NCBI RefSeq assembly: GCF_019793465.1 | Contig: NZ_JAILYJ010000012.1 | Span: 170,462 to 234,461, forward strand | Length of the DNA stretch: 64,000 bases | Direction of reading: 5' to 3' | DNA from: Rhizobium croatiense | Lineage (GTDB): Bacteria; Pseudomonadota; Alphaproteobacteria; Rhizobiales; Rhizobiaceae | In this document: positions 16,609 to 25,462 of the stretch, in pieces | Position numbering within the stretch: the first letter of the stretch is position 1 | How the letters are laid out: every line of letters starts with the position of its first letter | Made by a program: the position numbers and the translations under genes | Notes under the pieces: generated by a model | What the model was told of the DNA's origin: nothing | The model's input: the letters and a program-made list of their open reading frames with translations, nothing else | Database searches by the model: none

Positions 16609-17373
16609 CTACGTGCCTTTCGGCAATAGAGTATCGAGCATGTTGTAGTACTCCATGTCGTTGGCAAATGATTCCGTAAGTTCAAATGCAAAAGGAATGT
16701 CTTCATTCAGCCGGTTGATCTTTTGATCGGCGAGATATGTCAGCAGATTTACCGCATCGATCCGCTTCCGGCTTGCGTCGCCGGCTTGCATCCAGGCCTT
16801 TAGTGCTTCGATTTCGTCCGTGGCGGCACAATTGTTTTCGGCCGCCGCCAGCAGCTTGGGGAAGGATCTTTCGCTGAAGTGAAGCGCGCGCGCCAAGGAT
16901 TCGAGCTCGCATCGCAGCCGCCTTTGAATGATGCCGATGCGTTCGGCTTTCTTGAGCGTCAGCCTGATGTCGATGAGGGCGTCGCCGAGGGCGCGTGATC
17001 CGAGTGCAACGGGGGCCATCGGCACCGTGACGTCGGCATCGTCGGCGAGCGGGTGCCTTCGGTACCAGCGGTAGATCAGCCCGTGGCCGATCATGCCCTG
17101 TGGCGCGAGTTCGGCGGCCCGCAGCGCGCCGATGCTGGCGGCGCCGTAGATGCGCACGCCGCAGGCCATCGCCCATAGGATTTCCTGGTGGCGAACAGCC
17201 GGCAGCTGCCCGAAGACGCCGTCGATCAGCACGATCGCCGCGGGCGCATATTTGGCCACGGCCCGCACGACATCCGCGCAGCCGACGGGAGGAAGATAGA
17301 TCGCATCCAGATAGGTCCGGGCTTGCGGCTCAGAGAGGGTGGGGCCGAGAAAAACCACGATGTCATCGCGCAA
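16609..17373 (-). CDS. TfuA-like protein, YcaO partner
   Basis: The 254-residue protein opens 'DDIVVFLGPTLSEPQAR' and continues 'VLIDGVFGQLPAVRHQEILW' and 'GVRIYGAASIGALRAAEL'. This is the TfuA signature (VFLGPTL; IDG-F; KEIL-AL; GA-S-GALRA). TfuA proteins work with YcaO in making thioamides; they are proposed to supply or release sulfide from a sulfur carrier. The start is a TTG at 17373 with GGAGG six bases upstream. It lies inside the end of ycaO, giving an 11-base overlap and implying coupled translation. The name comes from trifolitoxin of R. leguminosarum, but no trifolitoxin-like precursor gene is present. Confidence 0.88.
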   Translation of the reverse strand: MRDDIVVFLGPTLSEPQARTYLDAIYLPPVGCADVVRAVAKYAPAAIVLIDGVFGQLPAVRHQEILWAMACGVRIYGAASIGALRAAELAPQGMIGHGLIYRWYRRHPLADDADVTVPMAPVALGSRALGDALIDIRLTLKKAERIGIIQRRLRCELESLARALHFSERSFPKLLAAAENNCAATDEIEALKAWMQAGDASRKRIDAVNLLTYLADQKINRLNEDIPFAFELTESFANDMEYYNMLDTLLPKGT

Positions 17374-18523
17374 GATCGGCCTCCGGATTGGTTTCGAGCG
17401 GCGGCGCAACGACGCGGACGACGTGAAGCGGAATGCGGTCATCCGAATGAAGAACCACAAGGCCGGTCGCATGCGCGCCGGCGAGCTTCAATGCCTCGAT
17501 GACCGGCGCAACGGATCGCCCTTCGGCCGCAGAACAGTCCTTGGGGAAGGAGCGGCCCGCTTTTGTGAGTTGCAGGCGCCAGGCGGCCAGTTCCTCGGCG
17601 TCGGCATAGTTATAAAGCTCCGTCCTGATATCGTCGCGCGCTGCCGAAATGACGCCGAGGCGGGACTGGCAGGCTTCAAGCAATGCGCTGGTCAGCGCGC
17701 GATCATGGTTGATATCGCAGCCGAAACCTTCGGCGGGTAGCGGCGCAAAGGGGGCTCTGCCGGCATCTTCCATAACGTGACACCAGTAGATCGGCAGGGC
17801 GTGCGGCGCCGGGATCTGCCAGATGCCGACGACAAAACCGGCCTTGGCGAGCTGCCGCATGATGTCGCCGGCGTTTCCCGATTGCACCGACCGGGCGTCG
17901 ATCTGGAAGCGGTCGAAGAAATGCGGCGTCTTCATCGCCGCGCAGCGGGCCTGTCGCTCCAGGATCTCCAGGCAGGCATGCAGGACAGCGCTTTGCAGGC
18001 TCGTGCCGGCGGCGAGGCCCGTCGTGTCCCGGGCGATCCAATGGGGATGCGGCGACGGGACGATGTAGGCGGTATCGACGAGGGCAAGCGGAACGGCCAT
18101 TTGTCTCCCCGAAAGCAGATCCAGTCCGGCAATCCAGGCGAGCATCTCCTCGTCCCGGCCGATGCCGAGGTGCGACCAGTCTCCCCGTGCGTTCATGGCG
18201 CGCAGGCTTGCCGTGACGATGCGCTCCGGCGCAATCCGCTCCGAGGCCCAGCCTTCCAGGGATTCCATCAGGCCCGATATCGCCGCCAGCGGAATGGTCA
18301 GCCCCTTGCCCTGGCTGACGGCGACGGAGCGTGAGCGCGGCCGCACGACCTGGACGACCGGGACGCCGATCCAATCGAGCCCGGTGATCGAACCGAGCCT
18401 GGTGATGCCGTAATCCTGTCTGCGCGCGAGGATGCGCTGCACCGTCTGCCGGGGATCGGGAGGCGAGGGGAGTTCGGTCTTCAAGATGATATCAAGGATG
18501 TTATCGAGCGTCGCTTCGTCCAT
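17363..18523 (-). CDS. YcaO-domain ATP-dependent cyclodehydratase/thioamide synthetase
   Basis: The 386-residue protein has the YcaO ATP/Mg2+ motifs in order: 'SGLMESLEGWASER' (ExxxxxxxE), 'TTGLAAGTSLQSAVLHACLE' with 'ILER', and 'LEACQSRLG' (Q-x-R). The C-terminus ends '...LHVVRVVAPPLETNPEA' without a PxPxP tail, as in TfuA-associated rather than azoline-forming YcaOs. The enzyme would phosphorylate a backbone amide oxygen and let sulfur replace it. The ATG at 18523 has AAGG five bases upstream; a GTG just before it is in frame. A RIME palindrome ends only 20 bases before the start. It leads a five-gene block through to 14468. Confidence 0.92.
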   Translation of the reverse strand: MDEATLDNILDIILKTELPSPPDPRQTVQRILARRQDYGITRLGSITGLDWIGVPVVQVVRPRSRSVAVSQGKGLTIPLAAISGLMESLEGWASERIAPERIVTASLRAMNARGDWSHLGIGRDEEMLAWIAGLDLLSGRQMAVPLALVDTAYIVPSPHPHWIARDTTGLAAGTSLQSAVLHACLEILERQARCAAMKTPHFFDRFQIDARSVQSGNAGDIMRQLAKAGFVVGIWQIPAPHALPIYWCHVMEDAGRAPFAPLPAEGFGCDINHDRALTSALLEACQSRLGVISAARDDIRTELYNYADAEELAAWRLQLTKAGRSFPKDCSAAEGRSVAPVIEALKLAGAHATGLVVLHSDDRIPLHVVRVVAPPLETNPEADLAR

Positions 18524-18542
18524 CACATCCTTCCATCTCTGC

Positions 18543-18658
18543 TAGAGCATGATGCCGAAAAGTGTGAGCGGTTTTCGGACGACATCATGCTCTAACTCTT
18601 TAATTTAGAACAGGATTCAGATTTTAGGCCGACCGGGCCTAAAAACATCCTGTTCTAA
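18543..18658. repeat. RIME-type double palindrome
   Basis: There are two adjacent palindromes. The first (18543-18594) has arms TAGAGCATGATG / CATCATGCTCTA, with CCGAAAA / TTTTCGG inside. The second (18605-18658) has arms TTAGAACAGGAT / ATCCTGTTCTAA, with TTTAGGCC / GGCCTAAA inside. This matches the Rhizobium-specific intergenic mosaic elements. It fills the gap between the cyclase gene and ycaO: its left end is 20 bases from the ycaO ATG, and its right end supplies the TAG stop of the cyclase gene. Transcribed, it would form two strong hairpins. Confidence 0.85.
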
Positions 18659-21600
18659 GGCCGCGGCAGTCCGTCCAGGCTTTGCTTTGCTCTTTCCGCC
18701 AACCAAGCGGCCTTCTGTCCGTCGGCAATCTGGATGGCGCGTGCCAGGTCTCGTCTGATCGATGAGGGCGGCTCGTTCAGATCGCCCCTCAGTTGGGCGC
18801 TGAGGCGGTAGAGTTCGGCGAGCCAGAACGATTGGCCGCTGCTGCGCCCGACATTGATCGCATTCTGGACGGTCGCCAGGGCTTCGGCAGACCTGCCGCG
18901 CTGCCGCAGCACCTGCGCATGCATGTCGCTGTGCATGGAAAAATTGTCGTCGGTGCCCAATTGCTGCTGGAGAGCCAGGCCGCCGGCAAAACGCTCTTCG
19001 CCGCCGGCTGCGGACGAGGTCATCAGCTCCGCCCAGCCGCAATACATGTTGGCCCGCGCCTGGCTTGCCGCCAGCCCGTGCCGCTCGGCGAGCGACAGCA
19101 TCTGTTCGCCGAGCGCATGGACGTCATCATAGCGGCCCTGACAGCGGGCAAGCACCATGGCGTAATAGAGCGCATGCACCATGCTGCCGGCGTGATCGGT
19201 CGCGCTTGCCCATTCCAGGCATTGTCCGATCGCATGTTCACTCGCCTCGGCTTCGTCGAGCAGCAGGTAGGAAAGGGCGCTCTCGCCGAGGCCGCAGACC
19301 TTGGCGTCATGGCCGCCGAAGAAAGCCCGATTGCGCACCGCGCTTTCCGGATCGTAGAGCGCGAGGCCCTTGGCGACACAGTCGAGACAAAAGCCGTGCT
19401 CGCCGGCGTGGAAGCTCGTCGCCCAGCCGCAGTGATAGGATTGAAGCCGCGTCTCCCGATCCTCGACGGCTTGCATGTCGCCGATGAGAATGCGCGCGCG
19501 TGACTGCTGGGTCAGAATGTTGGGGGCGGTGAACCACCATCCCCAATAGACCGGGAAATGCTTGACGCGCACGGCCGAGGGCTGTTTGCGCAGAAGCTGC
19601 ATGGCGCGGGCATAGACCCGCCGCGCGCTCTCCGATCCCTCGCCTTCGAGCGCGCTTGCCACGACGCCTTGAAGTTCGAACAGGCTGAGCGCGAGTTCGG
19701 TGCGGTCGGGGTGGCGCCGGGAAAGGCTGTCGACCGCCTCGGCACAGAGTTCGAGCGAGACATTTGCCTCCTGCATTGCCGAGCGGAGAACGCTTGCCTC
19801 CGCAGCCGCCAGGGCAAATCGGGCGGCAGCGTCATGCAGGCCCGCCTCGGCACACTGCCAGGCGGCGATTGCCGCCGGCAGGCTGGGTTTTCCTTCGCCG
19901 ATCAGGAGATCGGCGATCCGCCGGTGGATGCGGCGCCGGTCGCTCTTGAGAAGGCTGCTATAGGCCGCTTCCTGCGCCAGCACGTGCCGGAACTGATAGG
20001 AGCCGTGCGAGGTGGTCGAATGCTCGATGATGCCTTGCCGCAGTAGCTGCTCGATATCGACGTCGACGCTGCGGCGGCTGACCCCTTCGAGGAGGTAGGT
20101 GAGCAGCGAGATGCTGAATTCGCGGCCGATGACGCTGGCAAATTGCGCCGCCCGGCGTGCCGAACCGGTCGCAGCGAGCCTGGCCGACAGCAGATCGTTG
20201 AGCGAGGTGACGCCGCCTTCCCTGAGCAGCCCTTTCCATTCCGAGAGTGTCTTGCCCAATGGCTGCCTGCCGCGGAAGAAGCTGGCCAGTTCTTCCGCAT
20301 AGAGCGGCATGCCGTCGCATTGGTCGAGTATGAAGTCCGACAGGCCGGGCGGGGGATGCTCCCGCCAGATCGAGGCGACGAGATCGCGAACCGCGGTGGC
20401 GGTCAGCCCGGGCAATTCGATCTCGCGGGCAACCGCGAGAGATCGTCGGATTCTCGATGTCTGAATGACCAGGATCGGAAGCCCGGCCGCCAGCGATCCC
20501 AGCCTGTCGATCAGCTCCAGCGTCATGTCGTCGGCCCAGTGCACATCCTCGAAGATGAGGAGCGTCGGGAGATCGGCGGCCTTGCATGTCAGAATGTCGG
20601 CGGCGGCTTCGATGACCTTCCGCCTGAAGGCGCGCCCGGAGAGATCGGAGACGCGAATATTGCGCGACGTCGCCGGCGAACGGTCGGCGGTGAATGCGAG
20701 GATGGTGTCGGCGACGGATGCATCGAGCTGTCGGCCGGAGGCTTGAAGAGCCCGCATGAAGGCGTCGTTGTCGCCATCCTTCAGGACCGAGGGTTCGGTG
20801 ACCAGCCTCTCGAGAAACGAAACGAATGGATGCAGCGGCTGGCTCTCCAGGCGCCTGCCGCATTGCAAGACCACGGTCTCATGCGTGCTCTGCCGCAGGC
20901 TATCGGCGAATTCGCCGACTAGCCTGGATTTGCCGATGCCGGCCTCGCCGACCACGGCGATCAGACTTCCCTTGCCGCCGAGGGCCGAATTCCAGGCGCT
21001 GGAAAGGGCGGCAAGCTCCGTTTCCCGGCCGCGGATCGGCCTGTCCTGGCGCTGGGACGGCGATGATTCCGGGGCCGAATGGTCGCGCTCCTGCGGGCGC
21101 CAGAGCGCAATCGGATGTTCGAAGCCTTTGAGCTTTGCCTCCCGCAGCAGGCTGTAATCGAATTTCTGCCGGGTGAGCTGGACGGTCGAATCGGCGACAA
21201 GGACGGAATTGGGGTCGGCCTCGGCCTGTAGCCGGGCCGCCAGAACCGGCGCCGTGCCGACGATCTCATCTCCTTGCGTGGAGAAGACGACGAGCCCGGT
21301 GGCCACCCCGATCCGCAGCCGAAACGGCCTGCGTGCCTTGGCCTTGGCCTGGGTCTTGGTCGTGGTCTCGGCGCCGGCCGCGACGCGCAACAGCTCCAGA
21401 GAAGCGCGCACCGCGCTTTCAGCGGCATCCTCGGACTGTTCGGGATAGCCGAAAAAGCAGCAACCGCCATCGCCGAGCCGCTGGTGAAGAAATCCCCCGT
21501 GTTTCCTAATGATCGCTTCGGCGCTCTGATGTAACGCCGAGACCGACCGGAAGAATTTCTCCGGCTCGCTGCGCAACAAGAGCTCGGTGGAACCGACAAT

Positions 21601-21669
21601 GTCATAGAAAAGGGCCGTGACCTGTCGCCGCTCACCTTTAAACCGAATTCGTGCGTCGAGGGTTTTCAT
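18655..21669 (-). CDS. class III nucleotide cyclase-ATPase-TPR regulator, 1004 aa
   Basis: Residues 10-190 form a class III cyclase domain with both metal aspartates: Asp23 in 'LFYDIVGSTELL' and Asp67 in 'HQRLGDGGCCFFG'. A STAND-type ATPase follows, with the P-loop 'VVGEAGIGKSRLVGEF' and Walker B 'LLIFEDVHWADD'. Helical TPR-like repeats run from about residue 600 to the end. This layout is frequent in rhizobia; such proteins are thought to be signal-responsive cyclases, but few have been tested. The gene ends within the RIME element. It lies 108 bases downstream of the ligase-acyltransferase gene in the same direction. It may regulate the surrounding cluster, which is inference from position. 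Confidence 0.88.
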   Translation of the reverse strand: MKTLDARIRFKGERRQVTALFYDIVGSTELLLRSEPEKFFRSVSALHQSAEAIIRKHGGFLHQRLGDGGCCFFGYPEQSEDAAESAVRASLELLRVAAGAETTTKTQAKAKARRPFRLRIGVATGLVVFSTQGDEIVGTAPVLAARLQAEADPNSVLVADSTVQLTRQKFDYSLLREAKLKGFEHPIALWRPQERDHSAPESSPSQRQDRPIRGRETELAALSSAWNSALGGKGSLIAVVGEAGIGKSRLVGEFADSLRQSTHETVVLQCGRRLESQPLHPFVSFLERLVTEPSVLKDGDNDAFMRALQASGRQLDASVADTILAFTADRSPATSRNIRVSDLSGRAFRRKVIEAAADILTCKAADLPTLLIFEDVHWADDMTLELIDRLGSLAAGLPILVIQTSRIRRSLAVAREIELPGLTATAVRDLVASIWREHPPPGLSDFILDQCDGMPLYAEELASFFRGRQPLGKTLSEWKGLLREGGVTSLNDLLSARLAATGSARRAAQFASVIGREFSISLLTYLLEGVSRRSVDVDIEQLLRQGIIEHSTTSHGSYQFRHVLAQEAAYSSLLKSDRRRIHRRIADLLIGEGKPSLPAAIAAWQCAEAGLHDAAARFALAAAEASVLRSAMQEANVSLELCAEAVDSLSRRHPDRTELALSLFELQGVVASALEGEGSESARRVYARAMQLLRKQPSAVRVKHFPVYWGWWFTAPNILTQQSRARILIGDMQAVEDRETRLQSYHCGWATSFHAGEHGFCLDCVAKGLALYDPESAVRNRAFFGGHDAKVCGLGESALSYLLLDEAEASEHAIGQCLEWASATDHAGSMVHALYYAMVLARCQGRYDDVHALGEQMLSLAERHGLAASQARANMYCGWAELMTSSAAGGEERFAGGLALQQQLGTDDNFSMHSDMHAQVLRQRGRSAEALATVQNAINVGRSSGQSFWLAELYRLSAQLRGDLNEPPSSIRRDLARAIQIADGQKAAWLAERAKQSLDGLPRP

Positions 21670-21777
21670 AGCGGGGCGCCCAACACCACTGAAGCCATGC
21701 TCAGGACATCCGATTTAATGCCTGCATGCAAGCTTTTCGTGCGGCGCTGCTAATATATTCTGCTGTTCGCTTGCGGT

Positions 21778-24378
21778 TCAGACAGTCTTGGCCATCACCG
21801 TACGTCCCCCCGTACCGCGGACCCCGCCAAGCAGATTGCGAAGGTCGGCCGCGATTTTGTTGGCGATGACGCCGAGCGCCAGGCCACCTGATATCGCCAG
21901 CAGATGAAAGAGGGGAGCCGGCAGCACGGCCGCTGTCTGTGGCATCAGCAGTTCCGGCACGAAACGGTGCAGAAGGTAGGTGGGAAAGGCCGAGACGGCG
22001 ATCAGCGTCACGAGACGCCCCAGCCGCACGGGCAAGTGAATGCGCGGCAGGTGGAGAAGGGCGAGAAGCGCTGCGAAGATCGTCAGATATTTGACCGTCG
22101 TTCCGATCCAGAGCGTTTCCCAGAAGGCGAGATAACCGAGCACGGCGGCGGCAAGCGCCGTCAGGATGATCCGCTGCGTCTTCTTGCCGGCAAGGCCCGC
22201 GCACCAGCCGAACATGCCGAGATGCAGGCCCCAGTAGATGGTGAAAATCTGCCGCCTGCCGACATCGAAGAGGAGCGGCAGCGAAAACCGCGCCGCGACC
22301 GCCAGTCCAAGCAGCGCGAGCGAGAAGGCGAAGGGTTGCGATCGCGCCAGCCTTCGCACCGTAGGCACGGCGAAAATCAGCGAGAAGACGAGAAGCGTCT
22401 GCGCATAGGCTTCGATGAACCAGTAGAGGTAGGGAAGCATTTCGTGGCGCTCCGGCTCGGCATAGCCGAAATTGCCGGTCAGCGTGACCGAGGCCCAGGG
22501 AATGGTGCGCCAGGCGAGCCCATAGGCGGCAACGATGAGAAAATAGGGAATGAGAACATTGATTGCCGGCCGCAGCGCCTGGCGAAAATTGCCAGCGAGG
22601 AAATGGCCCGACTGGAAACGTGCCAGGCTGAAGCCGACGAGGAGCAGCATCACGCCCGATCCGCCGGGAATGGGCCAGAGCATTTCGTGATGGGTGACGA
22701 CGAGCAGGATGGCGATCGCCCTCAGCACCAGATCGGTCGGCAGCGCCCTGACCTCTGCGCTATCCGTCCGTGCAACCTGCGGGTCGATATCGAGCTCGGC
22801 GATCGCCGTATGCTCCCAGCCTTCCGGCAGCTCGATGCCAAGCCTGTCGAGTTCCATCGTCAATTGCAGGAAGCGGAGGGAGTCGCCGCCGAGCGAGACG
22901 AAGCTGTGGCTGCAGCTCACATTGTGGGGGTAGAAGACCCTGACATAGGCATCGAGCACGCTGACCGCCGTGGCTCGTCTCGTCTCGCGCGTCGCCAGCA
23001 TCTCCTCGCTAAGGCCGGCATAGTCGATCTTGCCGGAGGCAAGCCTCGGGAGCTCTCGTCGCGCCCTGACGGAGACCAGGCTCGCCGGAAGATGGCTCGC
23101 CTCGACGAGCATTCCCAGCGCCCGGTCGGCGGAAGCGGCATCGGTCACATAGGCCTGCAGACCGTGATCGTCACCGACAACGGCAGCCGCGATTCCCTCC
23201 TCGGCCAGAACCTGCTCCATGATGTCGAAGCCGATCCGGAGCCCCGCGACCTTGGCGAAACGGCTCTTGCGGCCAACAATCCGGAAGAAACCGTCCTCGT
23301 CGCGCATGGCGATATCGCCGGTCTTCAATGCCGCGACCTCGGCGCCCCGCTGAAGATCGGCGCGATCGGCGCCGTAGCCCATCATCACGTTCGGGCCGGC
23401 ATAGACGAGTTCTCCGGCAACGTCAGGTCGGTCGAGCGAATGCCCATCATCGCCGACGAGGCTGAGGCTGCCGCCGGGAATGGCGATGCCGATCCGCTCC
23501 TCATTGTCGGCCAGGCTTTCCGGCGGCACGAAGGCGATGCGGGCGGCCGCCTCGGTCTGGCCATACATGACGAAGAAGCGGCCGCCGTTCGCGCGCATAT
23601 GGTCGCGGTAGAGGCGGATAAGTTCGGGTGCCAGCCGTCCGCCGGCCACCGTCATGAAGCGCAGCGCCTTCAGCTCGTGGCTTCGGAAGCACGTCCTTTC
23701 CATCAGCTCATAGGAATAGGGCACGCCCGAAAGATTGGTGCAGCCGCTTTCGCCGAGCAGTCTTGCAAATTCCTCGCTCACCACGGAGACGCCTGGAATG
23801 AAGATGCTGCCGCCGGCAACGAGGTGGGAATGGATGACGGACAGGCCGTACGAATAATGAAGCGGCAGGACGAGCGCGGTTCTGTCGGCAGGGGAGAGTT
23901 CGAGGTAACCGGCAATCGCACGAGCATTGGCCTCAAGATTGGCATAGGACAGGCGCACGGCTTTCGCGAGCCCGGAACTGCCTGAGGTCATCAGCAGCAA
24001 TGCGAGATCCGGATGCAGCGGCGCGTCGCTTTGCCCGGGCCGGCTTTCCCGGACGAGCCGCCAGCGGCCGCCGGCGGGGCGGTAGGTGAAATCAGGCTGA
24101 AAGGCTGCCAGAAACTCTTGCCACAGCCCGTCATCGCAGGGCGGCAGCATCGCCACTGCATGACCGGCGCGCAGCGCAGCGAGATAGGCGACGATCACAT
24201 GTTCCGAAACATCCGCCGAAATCGCGACAAGCCGCTTTTCCCCCCGTCCCAGCCGCTCGGCAAAGCGCAGCGTCCGGGCATTGAGGTCGGCATAGGAGAG
24301 GGTCCGTCCGTCGGCGAAGATAAGGGCCGGGCGCTGATCGGCGCGAGCGATTTCAGGAAACAGGTCGGCGGGGGTCAT
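21778..24378 (-). CDS. AMP-dependent ligase / carrier domain / membrane acyltransferase fusion, 866 aa
   Basis: Three domains are fused. Residues 1-460 are an acyl-adenylating ligase with 'LLLMTSGSSGLAKAV' (P-loop), 'VMYGQTEAA' (A5), 'LKTGDIAMRDEDG' (A7) and catalytic Lys450 in 'LASGKID'. Residues about 475-545 are a phosphopantetheine carrier domain, with Ser500 in 'FVSLGGDSLRF' as attachment site. Residues about 550-860 are a polytopic acyltransferase-3-like membrane domain ('DLVLRAIAILLVVTHHEML'). One polypeptide could thus activate an acid, hold it as a thioester and pass it to an acceptor at the inner membrane. The acid and acceptor are unknown. It is co-directional with the cyclase and YcaO genes; membership of the same pathway is possible but not shown. 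Confidence 0.88.
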   Translation of the reverse strand: MTPADLFPEIARADQRPALIFADGRTLSYADLNARTLRFAERLGRGEKRLVAISADVSEHVIVAYLAALRAGHAVAMLPPCDDGLWQEFLAAFQPDFTYRPAGGRWRLVRESRPGQSDAPLHPDLALLLMTSGSSGLAKAVRLSYANLEANARAIAGYLELSPADRTALVLPLHYSYGLSVIHSHLVAGGSIFIPGVSVVSEEFARLLGESGCTNLSGVPYSYELMERTCFRSHELKALRFMTVAGGRLAPELIRLYRDHMRANGGRFFVMYGQTEAAARIAFVPPESLADNEERIGIAIPGGSLSLVGDDGHSLDRPDVAGELVYAGPNVMMGYGADRADLQRGAEVAALKTGDIAMRDEDGFFRIVGRKSRFAKVAGLRIGFDIMEQVLAEEGIAAAVVGDDHGLQAYVTDAASADRALGMLVEASHLPASLVSVRARRELPRLASGKIDYAGLSEEMLATRETRRATAVSVLDAYVRVFYPHNVSCSHSFVSLGGDSLRFLQLTMELDRLGIELPEGWEHTAIAELDIDPQVARTDSAEVRALPTDLVLRAIAILLVVTHHEMLWPIPGGSGVMLLLVGFSLARFQSGHFLAGNFRQALRPAINVLIPYFLIVAAYGLAWRTIPWASVTLTGNFGYAEPERHEMLPYLYWFIEAYAQTLLVFSLIFAVPTVRRLARSQPFAFSLALLGLAVAARFSLPLLFDVGRRQIFTIYWGLHLGMFGWCAGLAGKKTQRIILTALAAAVLGYLAFWETLWIGTTVKYLTIFAALLALLHLPRIHLPVRLGRLVTLIAVSAFPTYLLHRFVPELLMPQTAAVLPAPLFHLLAISGGLALGVIANKIAADLRNLLGGVRGTGGRTVMAKTV

Positions 24379-24618
24379 GCTCGCGCTTCAAATGGCAGAA
24401 AACTGGCCGAAGCGCGTATAATCCTTGATAATGTCAGTCAAGTAATTTGCGGCTGCGCAAGCTTGGGGCGGCGCAATTTTGAGCTCGGCCGCGGGAAGGC
24501 GGCTTCGCCCTGATCAAGGTTAGCGGGTGAATGTCCGGGAACGCGTCCTCGCTCCGGCGGGTGGCGGAGTCACTTCCCAAGAGCAGACGCTCCCTCGAGG
24601 CGATTTTCCCGACCGGCG

Positions 24619-25122
24619 CTACCTGCCTATGCTGGACAGCAATTCGTCGAGCTGCTCCAACTGTTCCGGCAATGCGGCCGCCGAGCCCTGTAGGGCTTCC
24701 TCAAGCGCCTCCTTGGACGGATAGACTTCGTGGAAAGTCAGGAGTGTCCTCCCGCCTTGGTCCTCGAAGGTCACGGTCGTGATCGCGCCCTCTTCCCCCT
24801 CGTCGTTGGTCCAGACGATGCGCTGGTTCGGCACCACCTCGAGATACTTGCCATAGAAAGCCATGGTGTCCGAACCGCCGGCGCCGAATTCCAGCCGATA
24901 TTTGCCGCCGGTACGCACGTCCATCTCGCACGAGACGAGCGAAATGCCGGATACCGATTTTGGCACCCACCAGCGCTGGAACAGTTCGGGCTGGCTCCAC
25001 GCCCTGTAAACCGTGCCCGGTGGCGCATTGAATGTCCTGGTTACCAGGAGTTCGCGATCGCCTCTGCGCTCGACCGACGTGCGGTTCTCAGCACCACCTG
25101 CACCGTTAACTTGCTCAGTCAT
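24619..25122 (-). CDS. SRPBCC (AHSA1-like) domain protein
   Basis: From the ATG at 25122 the 167-residue protein shows the AHSA1/START-like pattern: 'LLVTRTFNAPPGTVYRAWSQ', 'FQRWWVPKS', 'GGKYRLEF', 'GKYLEVVPNQRIVWTNDEGE', and a terminal helix. Such proteins bind hydrophobic ligands; they are commonly paired with an ArsR regulator in bacteria, as here. It overlaps the ArsR gene by eight bases, so the two are co-translated. The ligand is unknown. Confidence 0.88.
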   Translation of the reverse strand: MTEQVNGAGGAENRTSVERRGDRELLVTRTFNAPPGTVYRAWSQPELFQRWWVPKSVSGISLVSCEMDVRTGGKYRLEFGAGGSDTMAFYGKYLEVVPNQRIVWTNDEGEEGAITTVTFEDQGGRTLLTFHEVYPSKEALEEALQGSAAALPEQLEQLDELLSSIGR

Positions 25123-25462
25123 CGCTTCCCTCCTGTTGCATCTCGCTGATGATTTCGTCCAAGGCTTCGAAGCGGGCCTCGAAGAGCTTGCGATGCGCCT
25201 CGATCCACGCGGCCTCCGCCTTGAGGCCACGTGTCCCAAGCTTGCAGTTTCTCACCCGTCCGACCTTATGCGTGACGACCAGCCCCGCCCGCTCGAGAAC
25301 CTGGACGTGCTTCTTCATGCCGGTCAGCGTCATCTGGAACTGATCCGCGAGACTGGTGATCGACGCGTCCCCCCGCCCAAGCTGATCGATGATCCCGCGG
25401 CGTGTCGCATCGGACAGCGCCGCAAACGAGAGGTCGAGGGAAGGACTTACATACTGAACCAT
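25115..25462 (-). CDS. ArsR-family transcriptional regulator
   Basis: The 115-residue winged helix reads 'LSFAALSDATRRGIIDQLGR', 'ASITSLADQFQMTLTGMKKH', 'VQVLERAGLVVTHKVGR', the standard ArsR arrangement. No metal-binding cysteine cluster is present, as in the subgroup paired with SRPBCC proteins. The ATG at 25462 is chosen because it precedes the conserved start and lies in a 28-base palindrome (25449-25476); the longer frame from 25525 would run through that operator. The regulator probably represses its own operon by binding there. Confidence 0.88.
   Translation of the reverse strand: MVQYVSPSLDLSFAALSDATRRGIIDQLGRGDASITSLADQFQMTLTGMKKHVQVLERAGLVVTHKVGRVRNCKLGTRGLKAEAAWIEAHRKLFEARFEALDEIISEMQQEGSDD

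Noticed and set aside
16609..18523. Trifolitoxin biosynthesis locus
   Set aside because: TfuA is named after trifolitoxin, but no TfxA-like precursor or the other tfx genes are present, so that identity is not supported.
21904..23985. 693-residue plus-strand open frame
   Set aside because: It is antisense to the well-defined ligase-acyltransferase fusion, and its composition (Arg, Gly, His, Asp-rich, no domain) is that of a GC-rich shadow.
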